NCBI GenBank assembly: GCA_044223975.1
Contig: JBGALI010000006.1
Coordinates: 62,001-126,000 of the forward strand
Source of the DNA: CAZCPB01 sp044223975
GTDB taxonomy: Bacteria; Planctomycetota; Phycisphaerae; Phycisphaerales; UBA1924
Length of the DNA: 64,000 bases
Direction of reading: 5' to 3'
The stretch's first letter is position 1. The number at the start of each line of letters is the position of its first letter. Positions 43,883-52,805 of the stretch are shown piece after piece. The notes beneath the pieces are model-generated. The model searched no databases and was not told the origin of the DNA. It was given only the letters and a program-made list of their open reading frames with translations. A program made the translations under genes and the position numbers.

Positions 43883-44455
43883 TCAGTCTTGACGAGGGAT
43901 CGCCGTGCGGAGGAGCGATTCGGCCGCGCTGCGCGCGGCCGCCGCACCATCGGCGCGGTGCCCGCAGAGGGCCCCGTCGATGAGCAGCGCGAGCTGGCTT
44001 GCCAAAGCCCCCGGATCGCTTGCTCCCGCCTCTGCCGCCAACGCGGACAACCCTGCCCGAAATTGTTCCTTGTACTCATCGCAGACACGCACGCCCGGGT
44101 GCCGGGGCCGCAAGCCCGCGAGCTCCGCTCGGGCCTTGATGAACGGGCATCCCCGGAATTCTGCTCCTCCGATCACGCTCTCCAAGGCGTCGAACGCGCC
44201 CATCAGCCGCTCACGCGCCGTCCGCCCGCGTCCCATGGATTCCGCGAACACGCGCCCCAGCTCCGCGGCCTGGAGCTTCAGGTACTCGCACACCAGTTCG
44301 TCCTTGGACGCGAAGTTGTTGTACAACGACATCTTCGCCACGCCCGCCCTGGCGATGATCTTGTCGATGCCCACCGCGTTGATGCCGCGTGCGTAGAACA
44401 GCTCCGCGGCTGCGGCCAGCACCTTTTCACGCGCGGATCGTTCGCGGGGCTTCAT
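43883..44455 (-). CDS. TetR-family regulator
   Basis: 190 residues. N-terminal HTH (KVLAAAAELFYARGINAVGI, ARAGVAKMSLYNNFASKDEL) with the LYNNF of TetR helix 3. The C-terminal ligand domain resembles the TetR_C type of the LmrA/YxaF group (CPFIKARAELAG, LIDGALCGHRADG). Start ATG at 44455. It lies 99 bases downstream of the AhpD-like gene on the same strand, so both are probably expressed from the promoter near the operator at 45210-45225; it most likely represses its own operon and possibly the divergent transporter. Confidence 0.85.
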   Translation of the reverse strand: MKPRERSAREKVLAAAAELFYARGINAVGIDKIIARAGVAKMSLYNNFASKDELVCEYLKLQAAELGRVFAESMGRGRTARERLMGAFDALESVIGGAEFRGCPFIKARAELAGLRPRHPGVRVCDEYKEQFRAGLSALAAEAGASDPGALASQLALLIDGALCGHRADGAAAARSAAESLLRTAIPRQD

Positions 44456-44554
44456 GGGGTCTCGGCGCTGACGGTAGCGCGGGCGCACAGGTCGGATCAC
44501 CGGCGCATCGCGCCGGCAATCCGCCCCGTGCAGACCGCGGAACTCCGGCGATCG

Positions 44555-45115
44555 TCACGACACCATGCCGGCGATCTCCGCCCGCGGCGTCACGATGGGG
44601 AAGTCGATGTCGACGCCGGCGGCTCGGTTGAAGTAGTTCGTGAAGACGTTCAGCGCAACCGCCGCGATGATCTCCGCGATCTCGCCGTCGCCGAACCCGG
44701 CCCGCTTCACCGCCTCAAGGTCCCTGTCGTCCACCCCTCCGTTGGTCGCCAGCACGCGCGAGGCGAACTTGAGTGCCGAGGCCTCCCGGGCGTCGGCCGA
44801 CTCGCCGTCCCGGGCCGACGCGATCTCCGCCGGCGTGAGACCGGTCATCTTCCCGATCGCGGTGTGGGCTGACAGGCAGTACGAGCAGCGGTTGTGCTCC
44901 GCCGTGAGCAGGGCGATCTGCTCGCGCGTCTTGGCCGGGAGCGTGCCGCCGGCGAGGGCCGACGAGAACTCGACGTAGCCCTTGAGGACGGCCGGTGCGT
45001 TCGCCATGACCCTGGTCATGTTCGGGACCAGCCCAAGGGCCTTCTTGACGCCGGCGAGCAGTTGGGACGCGGGGCCGGTGGCGGACGCGGGGTCGACGGT
45101 GTGCAGGCGGGCCAT
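44555..45115 (-). CDS. AhpD/carboxymuconolactone decarboxylase-like protein
   Basis: 186 residues. ALAGGTLPAKTREQIALLTAEH and CSYCLSAHTAIGK give the CxxC...H of the AhpD-like hydroperoxidase family (peroxidase-related type). The disulfide acts as a redox centre; the substrate is unknown. The ATG at 45115 follows AGGAG. With the TetR gene downstream and the operator upstream it forms a small regulated stress-response unit. Confidence 0.9.
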   Translation of the reverse strand: MARLHTVDPASATGPASQLLAGVKKALGLVPNMTRVMANAPAVLKGYVEFSSALAGGTLPAKTREQIALLTAEHNRCSYCLSAHTAIGKMTGLTPAEIASARDGESADAREASALKFASRVLATNGGVDDRDLEAVKRAGFGDGEIAEIIAAVALNVFTNYFNRAAGVDIDFPIVTPRAEIAGMVS

Positions 45116-45209
45116 GATTCGCTCCTGGTTGAGCCCCGGCCGGGCTCCGTGTGCTGCCGCGCGGCAGTTGTGAGGGGCTCGGGCCCGTTCCGGGGTACGC
45201 TGACATGGA

Positions 45210-45225
45210 TAGACAGGTCTGTCTA
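45210..45225. promoter_or_regulatory. TetR-type operator
   Basis: TAGACAG-GT-CTGTCTA: a perfect 7+2+7 inverted repeat in the 250-base gap between the divergent AhpD-like and MFS genes. It has the TAGAC...GTCTA form of many TetR-family operators, and a TetR gene is in the AhpD-like operon. Confidence 0.75.
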
Positions 45226-45365
45226 GTACGATGCCGGACCCCCGGACGAGGTTTCACCATGGGAAAGAAAATTCGGCGGCCTCCCGCGGCTGAGATCAAG
45301 CCGGATTCGGCTGGGCCGGACCTCCTGCCCGGCGAACAATCGGGCTCGCACCCGAGAGACCGTTG

Positions 45366-46664
45366 GTGGCAGATCGTTCGACAACGCAGACGGCCCGCCC
45401 CGCGTGGGTGCTGCCCGCCCACATCATCGGCGTGGTGCTGCTGCAGGGGAGCGCGCTGGCCGTGCAATCGTTGCTGGCGGTGCTGGCACGCAAAAGATTC
45501 GAGGCCGACGGACTCCAGACGCTGATCATCACGTCGGCGCCGACGGTGTTCTTCGTCTTCTCGATCTTCTGGGGCGACTTCTTCGAGCGCCGCTCCATCC
45601 CGCGCTTTCTCACGGTGTACTGGCTCGTGGCGTGCCTGCCGCTGGCGTTCGCCGGTCTGGCCACCAGCGCGTGGATGCTCATTATCCCGCAGGTGATCGC
45701 GTGCATCGGGGGGTCGGGGTACTACCCCGTGGCGGGTGAGTTCCTGCGCCGGCTGTACCCCGAGCGAACTCGCGGCCGCATCTTCAGCCTGCTCTGGGGC
45801 GCGATGATGATCTGCGTCGCGCTGGCCAGCTACGCGCTGGGAGAGTCGCTCAAGCGCAGCCCCGACGCCTTCCGCTGGTGCCTGCCGCTGGCCGTGGGGC
45901 TGCAGCTCGTCGGCATAGTGGTGCTGGGCTGGCTCGCCCACGTCACGGGGATCTCCGCATCGCGGACGCTGCGCGAGGACCACGCCGGGCTCCAGCGCAT
46001 CAAGCGCTCGCTCGACCCCATCCTGCACATGGGCACGGTACTGAAGCAGGACCCCATCTTTGCGCGCTACGAAGCCGCGTACATGACTTACGGCATCGGG
46101 TGGATGGTCTGCGCGGCGCTCCTGCCGTTCCTGGTGACCGACAAGTTGCACCTTGAGTACGACCAGATCGCGGCGGGCACGCAGGTGTCGTACAACATCG
46201 CGATCGTCGCCATGATCGTCCCCGCAGGCTGGGTGATGGACCGGCTCGGCGCCGTGCGCACCGCCAGCATCTCCTTTGCCATGCTGGCGCTGTACCCCGT
46301 CGGCCTCATGCTCGCCGGCAACGCGCACGAGCTCACGATCGTGAGCGCGGTCTACGGGGTGGCCCACGTCGGCGCGAGTCTGGCGTGGACGCTCGGCCCC
46401 GTGGCGCTCGCGCCGACTCCCGCGAAGGTGCCGCACTACGTCGCGATCCACGCCACGCTGGTCGGGCTCCGCGGCACAATATTTCAGGGCTTGGGAGTGC
46501 TGCTGTACAAGCTCACCGGGGGCTTCGCGGCCCCGATGATCCTCGGGGCGGTCGCGTTCGTCTGGTCCGCCGTACAGATGTGGACGCTCCACGCAAGAAT
46601 GGGGTCAACGCGCGGTCCCGCGGCAGGCGGGGCCGGCGTCCCCGCGGCAGAGGCCGAACCCTGA
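45366..46664 (+). CDS. MFS transporter
   Basis: 432 residues, about 12 hydrophobic segments (WVLPAHIIGVVLLQGSALAVQ, LIITSAPTVFFVFSIFWGDF, FLTVYWLVACLPLAFAGLAT and others). Loop 2-3 has FERRSIPRF; loop 8-9 has DRLGAVRTASISFA, typical of the major facilitator superfamily. The cargo is not apparent. Start GTG 45366 (TTG at 45363 is equally possible). A short upstream frame beginning ATG at 45259 after a weak ribosome site reads into it in another frame; it may be a leader peptide or a sequencing frameshift. Likely controlled by the TetR operator. Confidence 0.8.
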   Translation: MADRSTTQTARPAWVLPAHIIGVVLLQGSALAVQSLLAVLARKRFEADGLQTLIITSAPTVFFVFSIFWGDFFERRSIPRFLTVYWLVACLPLAFAGLATSAWMLIIPQVIACIGGSGYYPVAGEFLRRLYPERTRGRIFSLLWGAMMICVALASYALGESLKRSPDAFRWCLPLAVGLQLVGIVVLGWLAHVTGISASRTLREDHAGLQRIKRSLDPILHMGTVLKQDPIFARYEAAYMTYGIGWMVCAALLPFLVTDKLHLEYDQIAAGTQVSYNIAIVAMIVPAGWVMDRLGAVRTASISFAMLALYPVGLMLAGNAHELTIVSAVYGVAHVGASLAWTLGPVALAPTPAKVPHYVAIHATLVGLRGTIFQGLGVLLYKLTGGFAAPMILGAVAFVWSAVQMWTLHARMGSTRGPAAGGAGVPAAEAEP

Positions 46665-46710
46665 CGGGCCGGCACCGCGCCAGCCCGCCGGACTTTGGAG
46701 GACCGAGTTG

Positions 46711-47178
46711 ATGCCCGGCACACACCCCTTCGTCGTGCTCTTGATCCAATTGGCCGTCGCGTTTCTCGCCGGCGTCAGTGTCGCGTTTCAGCCCGGGGTC
46801 AACGCGAAGTTCGCGGACGTTGCGGGCCAACGCGTGCACGGTGGCGTGGTCAGTTTCGCGGTGGGGCTCGTGGCGATGCTGGTGTTCTGGGTCGGGTCGC
46901 GGGCCGAGGTTCCGCCCGCGGCAAGATTGGCGCAGGGCCCGTGGTGGATGTGGATGGGGGGCGTGCTGGGCGCGTTCTTTGTGCTGGCGGCGGTGTTCCT
47001 GGCGCCGCGCATGGGGGCCGCGAGTTACCTTGCCGCGGCGGTGGCGGGGCAGCTCATCGCGTCGCTGATCATCGACCACTTCGGCTGGATGGGGCTGGCG
47101 ACGGTGCCGATCACGCCGGGCAAGGTGGCCGGCGTCCTGCTCATCATCGGCGGCATGGCGTGCGTGCGATTCCTGTGA
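46711..47178 (+). CDS. DMT-superfamily membrane protein (YdcZ/DUF606-like)
   Basis: 155 residues, five hydrophobic segments. The GVSVAFQPGVNAKFADVAG, HGGVVSFAVGLVAML and LGAFFVLAAVFLAPRMGAAS segments match the DUF606/YdcZ half-size drug/metabolite transporters. It ends ...PITPGKVAGVLLIIGGMACV, the family signature for the last helix. The ATG at 46711 has GGAGGA eight bases before it. It follows the MFS gene by 46 bases in the same direction. Confidence 0.8.
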   Translation: MPGTHPFVVLLIQLAVAFLAGVSVAFQPGVNAKFADVAGQRVHGGVVSFAVGLVAMLVFWVGSRAEVPPAARLAQGPWWMWMGGVLGAFFVLAAVFLAPRMGAASYLAAAVAGQLIASLIIDHFGWMGLATVPITPGKVAGVLLIIGGMACVRFL

Positions 47179-47199
47179 GGCGCACGCTCCCGCGTTTCG

Positions 47200-47205
47200 T
47201 ACGAT
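47200..47205 (+). promoter_or_regulatory. putative -10 box for leaderless Fpg-like gene
   Basis: TACGAT, six bases before the GTG at 47212. Confidence 0.4.
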
Positions 47206-47211
47206 GATCCC

Positions 47212-48159
47212 GTGCCGGAGCTTCCGGACATCACGGTGTACGTCGAGGCCCTGCGCCCCCGCGTGATCGGGGCGCGGCTGGCCCGCATCGTCGTGAAGAG
47301 CCCGTTCCTGGTGCGCAGCGTCGACCCCCCTATCGAAGCCGCGGAGGGGCGGCGGGTGGTTGGGGTGGAGCGGCTCGCCAAGCGCATCGTGCTCGAACTG
47401 GAAGAGGATGACCGCGGCGTGCCGCTTTTTCTGGTGTTCCACCTCATGATCGCCGGAAGGCTTCTATGGAGGCCCCAAGGGGCACTCCCCCGCGGCAAGA
47501 TCGATCTTGCCGCGTTCGGCTTCGAACCGGACCCCGGCGGCGTTGCGGGCACGCTGGTGATGACGGAGGCAAGCACGAAGAAGCGGGCGTCGCTGCACGT
47601 CGTGGCCGGGCGGGAAGGCCTGAGCGCCCACGACCCCGGCGGCATCGAAGTGCTCGCGTGCGGCGTGAGCGAGTTCGCGGCAGCGCTCACGCGAGAGAAC
47701 CGCACGCTGAAGCGGGCCCTGACTGATCCTCGCACGCTCGCGGGGATCGGCAACGCGTACTCCGACGAAATTCTTCACGCCGCGCGCCTCAGCCCGGTGA
47801 AGCGGACCCAATCACTCTCGGCGGATGAAATCGAAAAGCTCCATGAGGCGTGCCGCACCACCCTGGAACGGTGGACGAATCGCCTCCGCGAGCAGTTCGG
47901 CGTGGCAAAAGGCGCCCCGGGCCGCTTCCCCGGCCCCGGCGACATCACGGCATTCCGGACCGACTTTGCCGTGCACGGGCGCTACCGCATGCCCTGCCCG
48001 GTGTGCGGCACGGCGGTGCAGCGGATCGTGCACGCCGAGAACGAGACCAACTATTGCCCGCGCTGCCAAACGGGCGGCAAGATGCTCGCGGACCGGTCGC
48101 TCTCGAGGCTGCTCAAGAACGATTGGCCGAAGACAGTAGAGGAGTGGGAGGGGGAGTAG
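47212..48159 (+). CDS. Fpg/Nei-family DNA glycosylase
   Basis: 315 residues. N-terminal PELPD with catalytic Pro and Glu (mature Pro1-Glu2); LAKRIVLELEEDD provides the beta-lysine; helix-two-turn-helix near PRTLAGIGNAYSDEILHAARL (NxYxDE type), and C-terminal zinc finger Cys262, Cys265, Cys282, Cys285 (CPVCG, CPRCQ). It excises oxidised purines or pyrimidines. PELPD replaces the PELPE of classical MutM and is typical of a separate branch, so the exact substrate is open. GTG start at 47212. Confidence 0.9.
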   Translation: MPELPDITVYVEALRPRVIGARLARIVVKSPFLVRSVDPPIEAAEGRRVVGVERLAKRIVLELEEDDRGVPLFLVFHLMIAGRLLWRPQGALPRGKIDLAAFGFEPDPGGVAGTLVMTEASTKKRASLHVVAGREGLSAHDPGGIEVLACGVSEFAAALTRENRTLKRALTDPRTLAGIGNAYSDEILHAARLSPVKRTQSLSADEIEKLHEACRTTLERWTNRLREQFGVAKGAPGRFPGPGDITAFRTDFAVHGRYRMPCPVCGTAVQRIVHAENETNYCPRCQTGGKMLADRSLSRLLKNDWPKTVEEWEGE

Positions 48160-48218
48160 CGTGCGGAATCTCCCGGCGGAACGCGCCGCCGGCTCTCGCG
48201 TCGGATTCGCACCGACGG

Positions 48219-48224
48219 TACGCT
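48219..48224 (+). promoter_or_regulatory. putative -10 box for leaderless HExxH gene
   Basis: TACGCT, six bases before the ATG at 48231, followed by GCGATC as at recJ. Confidence 0.4.
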
Positions 48225-48230
48225 GCGATC

Positions 48231-49406
48231 ATGGTGCACGTGCTGTGTGCGGTCATACTGCTCGGCCTCATCGGTGCGCGCGACGGCGAGCCACCCGTGG
48301 CGAACCCGGCCCGCGCGGCGGTGCAGGCCACGCTTGCGGATTTGCAGCGTGCGGTCCTCGCCGGCGACCACAAGGCTTTTCTCGCCCGGATCGATCGATC
48401 CGAGCCGCGCCTGGCGACCGAGATGCTCCACTGGGCCGACGACCTCGCCAAGCATTATCCCTTCGAGTTCACCGCCGAACTCGTGGACGAAGGGGCGAGG
48501 TTCGACGAGTCCCGGGCCGTGTGCGGCGTGCGGATGAGCTGGCGGATCGCCCTCGATCAGAACGGGCGCGACATCGCGCCCGACAAGGCCTGGGTGCGGA
48601 GCGCGACATTCCCACCGGTCATTTTCACGCGCGGCGAAGACGGCCGCTGGCTCTGGGCTGGCGAGGACTGGCTCGTGATGCCCGGCGAGGGGTTTGTCGT
48701 CAAGTACCTCCCTGGCGATGAGGCGGTGGCCCGCGAGGTGCGCGAGGTGTTCCCCGTCGCGCGCCGGCACGTGGATGAGGGCTTCGACATCGCCGGCACG
48801 CCGCCGCAGATCATCAAGCTCTACGCCAGCATGGACCACCTCAAGGCGACGGTGTACCTCTCGATGCCAGATCCCGTCCTTGGGGGCTGGAACGAGCCCG
48901 GCGAGTCGATCAAGTTCATGCGCGACTACACGACCGGGCGCACGTCCTGGACGCGCGCCTTCGCGCACGAGTACGGCCACGCGGCAACGTGGGAGATGGG
49001 GCCGCGGGCCCGCGACCTGCCGTGGTGGATGCAAGAGGGCGTGGCGGAGCTTGCCGCGGAGGAGTTTGACCCGGGCAAGGCCGACTTCAACGAGCGCCAG
49101 ATGCGCCGGTACGCCCAGGGGCGGGGCGTGGCGCCGTGGGAGAAGCTCGCCGACTACGACACATGCGAACAACCCCTGAAGCACCAGGCGTACGTGCAGG
49201 GACACCACCTGATGGGGTACGTGTCCGCGCGGTTCGGGCGCGCCAAGCGCAACCAGTGGCTGCGGGTGCTGTCGTCGGGTCGTTCGCTCGATGATGGAAC
49301 GCGCGAGGTGCTCGGCGTTTCATTCGAGGAACTGAGCGATGCGTGGCGGGCCACGCTGCCCGCGGCATCCCAAGCCAAACCGCCCGCGACCGATCCCCCG
49401 AGGTAA
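48231..49406 (+). CDS. exported peptidase-MA-like HExxH protein, copy 1
   Basis: 391 residues. A short hydrophobic N-terminus (VLCAVILLGLIGA) suggests export. Zinc motif HEYGH at 246-250 with Glu in WWMQEGVAE (about 269) as the third ligand: gluzincin pattern of the peptidase MA-like family. N-terminal half is an NTF2-like ligand-binding-type domain (DLQRAVLAGDHKAFLARI). It is 55 bases upstream of a clear paralog. The function, possibly peptidoglycan or surface protein processing, is not known. Confidence 0.8.
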   Translation: MVHVLCAVILLGLIGARDGEPPVANPARAAVQATLADLQRAVLAGDHKAFLARIDRSEPRLATEMLHWADDLAKHYPFEFTAELVDEGARFDESRAVCGVRMSWRIALDQNGRDIAPDKAWVRSATFPPVIFTRGEDGRWLWAGEDWLVMPGEGFVVKYLPGDEAVAREVREVFPVARRHVDEGFDIAGTPPQIIKLYASMDHLKATVYLSMPDPVLGGWNEPGESIKFMRDYTTGRTSWTRAFAHEYGHAATWEMGPRARDLPWWMQEGVAELAAEEFDPGKADFNERQMRRYAQGRGVAPWEKLADYDTCEQPLKHQAYVQGHHLMGYVSARFGRAKRNQWLRVLSSGRSLDDGTREVLGVSFEELSDAWRATLPAASQAKPPATDPPR

Positions 49407-49460
49407 TTCACAAGTAGAATGAACGGACGGGTCGCACGCTCGAACCTCAAGGTCTTCCCC

Positions 49461-50618
49461 ATGCCCATACTCGCCCGTTCTGCTTGGATTTACGCATACG
49501 CCACGTTCATGGCGTGCGTTCTGACGCTCACGGGGGCCCGTGCCGACGACGCGGCCGACCTGCGCACGGTCATGGACCGCATGACCACCGCCGTCCTCGC
49601 GGGCGACAAGGGCGGGTACGTCACGTGCGTCGACGATGCCGAGCCGGTCTTTCACGCCGAGCAGGTGAACTGGGCGGCGGACTTTGACCGGCACAAGGTC
49701 GCCGAGTTTTCGATGTCGTGGGACGAGCCCGGCCCCCTCGTTGTGGGCGATGTGGCCTCCGGCGTGCTGAAGCTCCAATGGAAAATCGCCGAGGACGGGC
49801 AGCGTGCACGCGAGGTGTCGTTCCCGGCGACGTTCGTGAAGCGTGATGGCGCGTGGCGGTTCGCGGGAGAAAAGTGGAAAGTGATCGAAGCCCCCGGCGT
49901 GCGGGTGTGCTTCGCCGAGGGGCTCGAGGAGGTCGCGGGGCGCGTCGCCGAGGTGCTGCCCGAGGTCCGTGCGCACGTTCACAAGGGTTTCGAGCTGACG
50001 ATCGACCGCGTGCAGGTGGTGAAGCTGTACACGTCGATGAAGCACCTGCAGGAATCGATCTACCTGAGCTACACCGACGGGCTCTCCGGCTGGAACGAGC
50101 CCAAGGAAGCGGTGAAAATTCTGCCCGGCCGGCGCGGCGGGGCCCGCCAGCTTCGCATCTTGCTCGCGCACGAGTACGGCCACGTCTGCACATTCGAGCT
50201 GGGCCCCAAGGCCAACGACATGCCGTGGTGGATCTTGGAGGGCGTCGCCGAGCTCTCCGCCGAGGAGTACGCGGGCTCCGGGTACACCCGCATGGTCGAG
50301 GGTTGGGCCGCGGCCGACACGCTGGCAAACTGGTCGCGCCTGGCCGACTTCCACACCTGCAAGGACCAGGACCAGATCTACGTCTACGAGCAGGGCCACC
50401 ACATGATCGGGTACATCTCCGATCGCTTCGGGCGTTCGGCGCGCAACGCGTGGATGAAGGAAATGGCCCACGGGGCGACCCTCGACGAAGCCACCACGCG
50501 CGTGTTGGGCTTGGACTTTGCGGCCCTGGACCTGCAGTGGAGGCAGGCATTCAAGACCAAGGCCGCGGGAGCCGCGCCGAGCGCCGAGACGCCGGCGCCC
50601 GCGCCGCCGGGAAACTAG
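49461..50618 (+). CDS. exported peptidase-MA-like HExxH protein, copy 2
   Basis: 385 residues. Signal peptide (WIYAYATFMACVLTLTGARA), N-terminal NTF2-like domain (DRMTTAVLAGDKGGYVTCVD), zinc motif HEYGH at 237-241 and WWILEGVAELSAEEY as the third ligand region. Homologous over its whole length to the preceding gene, so a tandem duplication with considerable divergence. The C-terminus ends in an Ala/Pro tail. Start ATG at 49461 after AAGG; TAGAAT at 49414-49419 may be its own promoter. Confidence 0.8.
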   Translation: MPILARSAWIYAYATFMACVLTLTGARADDAADLRTVMDRMTTAVLAGDKGGYVTCVDDAEPVFHAEQVNWAADFDRHKVAEFSMSWDEPGPLVVGDVASGVLKLQWKIAEDGQRAREVSFPATFVKRDGAWRFAGEKWKVIEAPGVRVCFAEGLEEVAGRVAEVLPEVRAHVHKGFELTIDRVQVVKLYTSMKHLQESIYLSYTDGLSGWNEPKEAVKILPGRRGGARQLRILLAHEYGHVCTFELGPKANDMPWWILEGVAELSAEEYAGSGYTRMVEGWAAADTLANWSRLADFHTCKDQDQIYVYEQGHHMIGYISDRFGRSARNAWMKEMAHGATLDEATTRVLGLDFAALDLQWRQAFKTKAAGAAPSAETPAPAPPGN

Positions 50619-50624
50619 GCCGGT

Positions 50625-51488
50625 TCAACTCGCCGAATCCCCGCGCTTGGGCGCGGCGGGCGGTGGTTCTCCGGCTTCGCTCTCGTCGGACCCCGGGGCA
50701 CGCGTGGTGTTCATCACGCCGATCTCTTCCACAAGCTCCCGCGGCACGCCGATATCGCCCACCACGAGCTCGCCGACGTACTCCTGGGCCTCGAGCGTGA
50801 GGTAGCCCCGCTTGGGGCCGCAGAACGACACCGTCACGTCAGCTTTCACCGCAACGCCCAGCGGCCGCCCGGTGTCGCAGTCGAGCCCCGAAGGAACATC
50901 GACTGCCAGCACCGGCGTTCTCTTCTCGGCGTGCGCATTCATCCAGCGGATGAGCGAGGCGAGCGGCTCACGCACCGGCCGATCAAGGCCTGTGCCCAGC
51001 AACGCGTCGATGATGAGATCCGTCCCGCCCAGCCGCTCGGCGGCGGCGTTGGCCGCACGCTCCGCGTCGGCCGGCAGCCCGGGCGGTTCGACCGCGATCA
51101 TCGGAAGGTGCATCCCCTCAACGATCGCAAAGTTGGCGGCGGCATCTCCCGCGAGCCGACCCGCGTCCGCGGCAAGCAGGATGCACACGTGGGCTCCGGC
51201 GTTGTGCAGGTGACGTGCCGCGGCAAGCCCGTCGCCCCCGTTGTTGCCGGGGCCGCACACGACCAGGACGCGGGGTTGCTCGACGTCGTCGAGCAGGTCA
51301 AGGGCGGTCTGTGCCACTTCGCGCGCGGCGTTCTCCATCAGCACGATCGGCGCCATGTGGTACCGCTCGACGGCGAGCGCATCAATGGCCCGGGCGCCCG
51401 CGCGGTCGAGGACGTAGACGCCGCGGCGAGGGCCTGTTCGGCCGGAGGGACCGGGCGAAGGGGAGGGTGTCGCCGAGTGTGAAGGCAT
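50625..51488 (-). CDS. nnrE: NAD(P)H-hydrate epimerase
   Basis: 287 residues. It epimerises damaged R-NADHX so that the dehydratase can repair it. LDRAGARAIDALAVERYHMAPIV, NGNNGGDGL-like CGPGNNGGDGLAAARHLHNAG, IDALLGTGLDRPVREPLASL, AVDVPSGLDCDTGRPLG and TVSFCGPKRGYL are the YjeF N-terminal signatures. The dehydratase half (NnrD) is absent, so this is the stand-alone epimerase. Start ATG at 51488 with TACACT seven bases upstream. Confidence 0.92.
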   Translation of the reverse strand: MPSHSATPSPSPGPSGRTGPRRGVYVLDRAGARAIDALAVERYHMAPIVLMENAAREVAQTALDLLDDVEQPRVLVVCGPGNNGGDGLAAARHLHNAGAHVCILLAADAGRLAGDAAANFAIVEGMHLPMIAVEPPGLPADAERAANAAAERLGGTDLIIDALLGTGLDRPVREPLASLIRWMNAHAEKRTPVLAVDVPSGLDCDTGRPLGVAVKADVTVSFCGPKRGYLTLEAQEYVGELVVGDIGVPRELVEEIGVMNTTRAPGSDESEAGEPPPAAPKRGDSAS

Positions 51489-51495
51489 CGCCCTG

Positions 51496-51501
51496 AGTGT
51501 A
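51496..51501 (-). promoter_or_regulatory. putative -10 box for leaderless nnrE
   Basis: TACACT on the minus strand, seven bases before the ATG; no ribosome site. Confidence 0.4.
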
Positions 51502-51581
51502 CCGCAGCACCGGGCTCTTTCAGATCGGCCGGCTGGCAGGCGGGACGGTGCGGGCGCTATCCTCCGCCTCTGCCCAGAAGC

Positions 51582-52796
51582 ATGGAGACCGCTCGCCTCA
51601 TCCTCGTGGTCGTGCTCGTCATCGCGTCCGGCGGTTCGATGCTGTACTGGCTGGTGGCGATGTACCGCATCGCGCGGACGATGTCGACCATCCCCACGGC
51701 CCGCGCCGGGCTCTTGCTGCCCGCGCGGCCCGGCACGCCCTTGAGCGTGTGCGTCATCATCCCGGCGCACAACGAAGAGGACGTGATCACCGGCCTGGTC
51801 CGATCGCTGCGGGCCCAGGACTATCCGGCCATGCGCGTCGTGCTCGCCCTGGACCGGTGCACCGACGCAACGCTCGTTGCGGCGCGCGAGGCGATCGAAT
51901 CGGACGAGCGATTCCATGTCATCGAGATCACAGAATGCCCGGTGGACTGGGCGGGAAAGGTGAACGCGGTGCGCCGCGGTGCCGAGTCCGCGGCGGCGCA
52001 GAACGCCGACCTTCTGCTCTTTGCCGACGCCGACACGCTCTTTGACCCTGCCTGCGTTCGCGCCACGGTGGCCATGCTCGAACACCGCAACCTCGACATG
52101 CTGAGCCTGGTGAGCACGCTGACCGCCACACGCTGGCACGAGGTCCTCGTGCAGCCTGCCGCGGGCTTCGAGCTGATGCGCCAGTACCCGCTCGTGAGCG
52201 CCAACCGCGACGCCGACCGCCGCGCCTTTGCCAACGGCCAGTACATGCTCTTCCGCGCCGCCGCGTACCGGGCGATGGGCGGGCACGAGGCGGTGCACGA
52301 CGAGCTGCTCGAGGACCTCGCGCTGGCCCGCCTGGCCGCGCACCACAACCGCCGCGCCGGAGTGTTCCTTGCCGACCGCATGCTGACCTGCCGCATGTAC
52401 CCCGACTGGCCCTCGTTTCGGCGCGGCTGGCAGCGCATCTACACCGAGGCCGCCAACTGCAAGCCCGCCCGCCTGGCCGAGAGCGCGTGGCGCGTGCGCC
52501 TGACGGGCGCGCTCGCCCCGCTCTGCCCGTGGGCGCTGCTGGCGCTCGCGCTCACCCTCGACCGATCGGACGTGGGGCGGGTGCCGCTGGCGGTGTTCGG
52601 GCTTCTGTCCGGCGCCGTGTGGGCGGCGGGCATCGCGTGGGTGTACCGCCTGAGCCGCGCGCCGGTGTGGGCGTTCCCGGGGCACATCGCCGGGAGCTGG
52701 CTGGTCGCCCGGATTCTCTCCGACGCGGCTCGTGATCTTCGGCGCGGCACGCCGATGCGCTGGGGCGGGCGCGAGTACGTGCGCGAAGCGCGGTGA
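51582..52796 (+). CDS. GT2-type membrane glycosyltransferase
   Basis: 404 residues. An N-terminal hydrophobic segment (ARLILVVVLVIASGGSMLYW) precedes a GT-A domain: VCVIIPAHNEEDVITGLVRSL, ALDRCTDAT, WAGKVNAVRRG, FADADTLFDP (DxD for metal/nucleotide), and QR-W-like RRGWQRIYTE. Two or three C-terminal hydrophobic segments follow (LTGALAPLCPWALLALALTL, VFGLLSGAVWAAGIAWVY). It resembles hopene-associated glycosyltransferases (HpnB-like) as well as polysaccharide synthases. Confidence 0.88.
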   Translation: METARLILVVVLVIASGGSMLYWLVAMYRIARTMSTIPTARAGLLLPARPGTPLSVCVIIPAHNEEDVITGLVRSLRAQDYPAMRVVLALDRCTDATLVAAREAIESDERFHVIEITECPVDWAGKVNAVRRGAESAAAQNADLLLFADADTLFDPACVRATVAMLEHRNLDMLSLVSTLTATRWHEVLVQPAAGFELMRQYPLVSANRDADRRAFANGQYMLFRAAAYRAMGGHEAVHDELLEDLALARLAAHHNRRAGVFLADRMLTCRMYPDWPSFRRGWQRIYTEAANCKPARLAESAWRVRLTGALAPLCPWALLALALTLDRSDVGRVPLAVFGLLSGAVWAAGIAWVYRLSRAPVWAFPGHIAGSWLVARILSDAARDLRRGTPMRWGGREYVREAR

Positions 52797-52805
52797 CCGG
52801 ACGAT

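Noticed and set aside
44715..46592. 625-codon minus-strand frame
   Set aside because: Crosses the AhpD-like gene and the MFS gene in wrong frames; His/Arg/Asp-rich nonsense.
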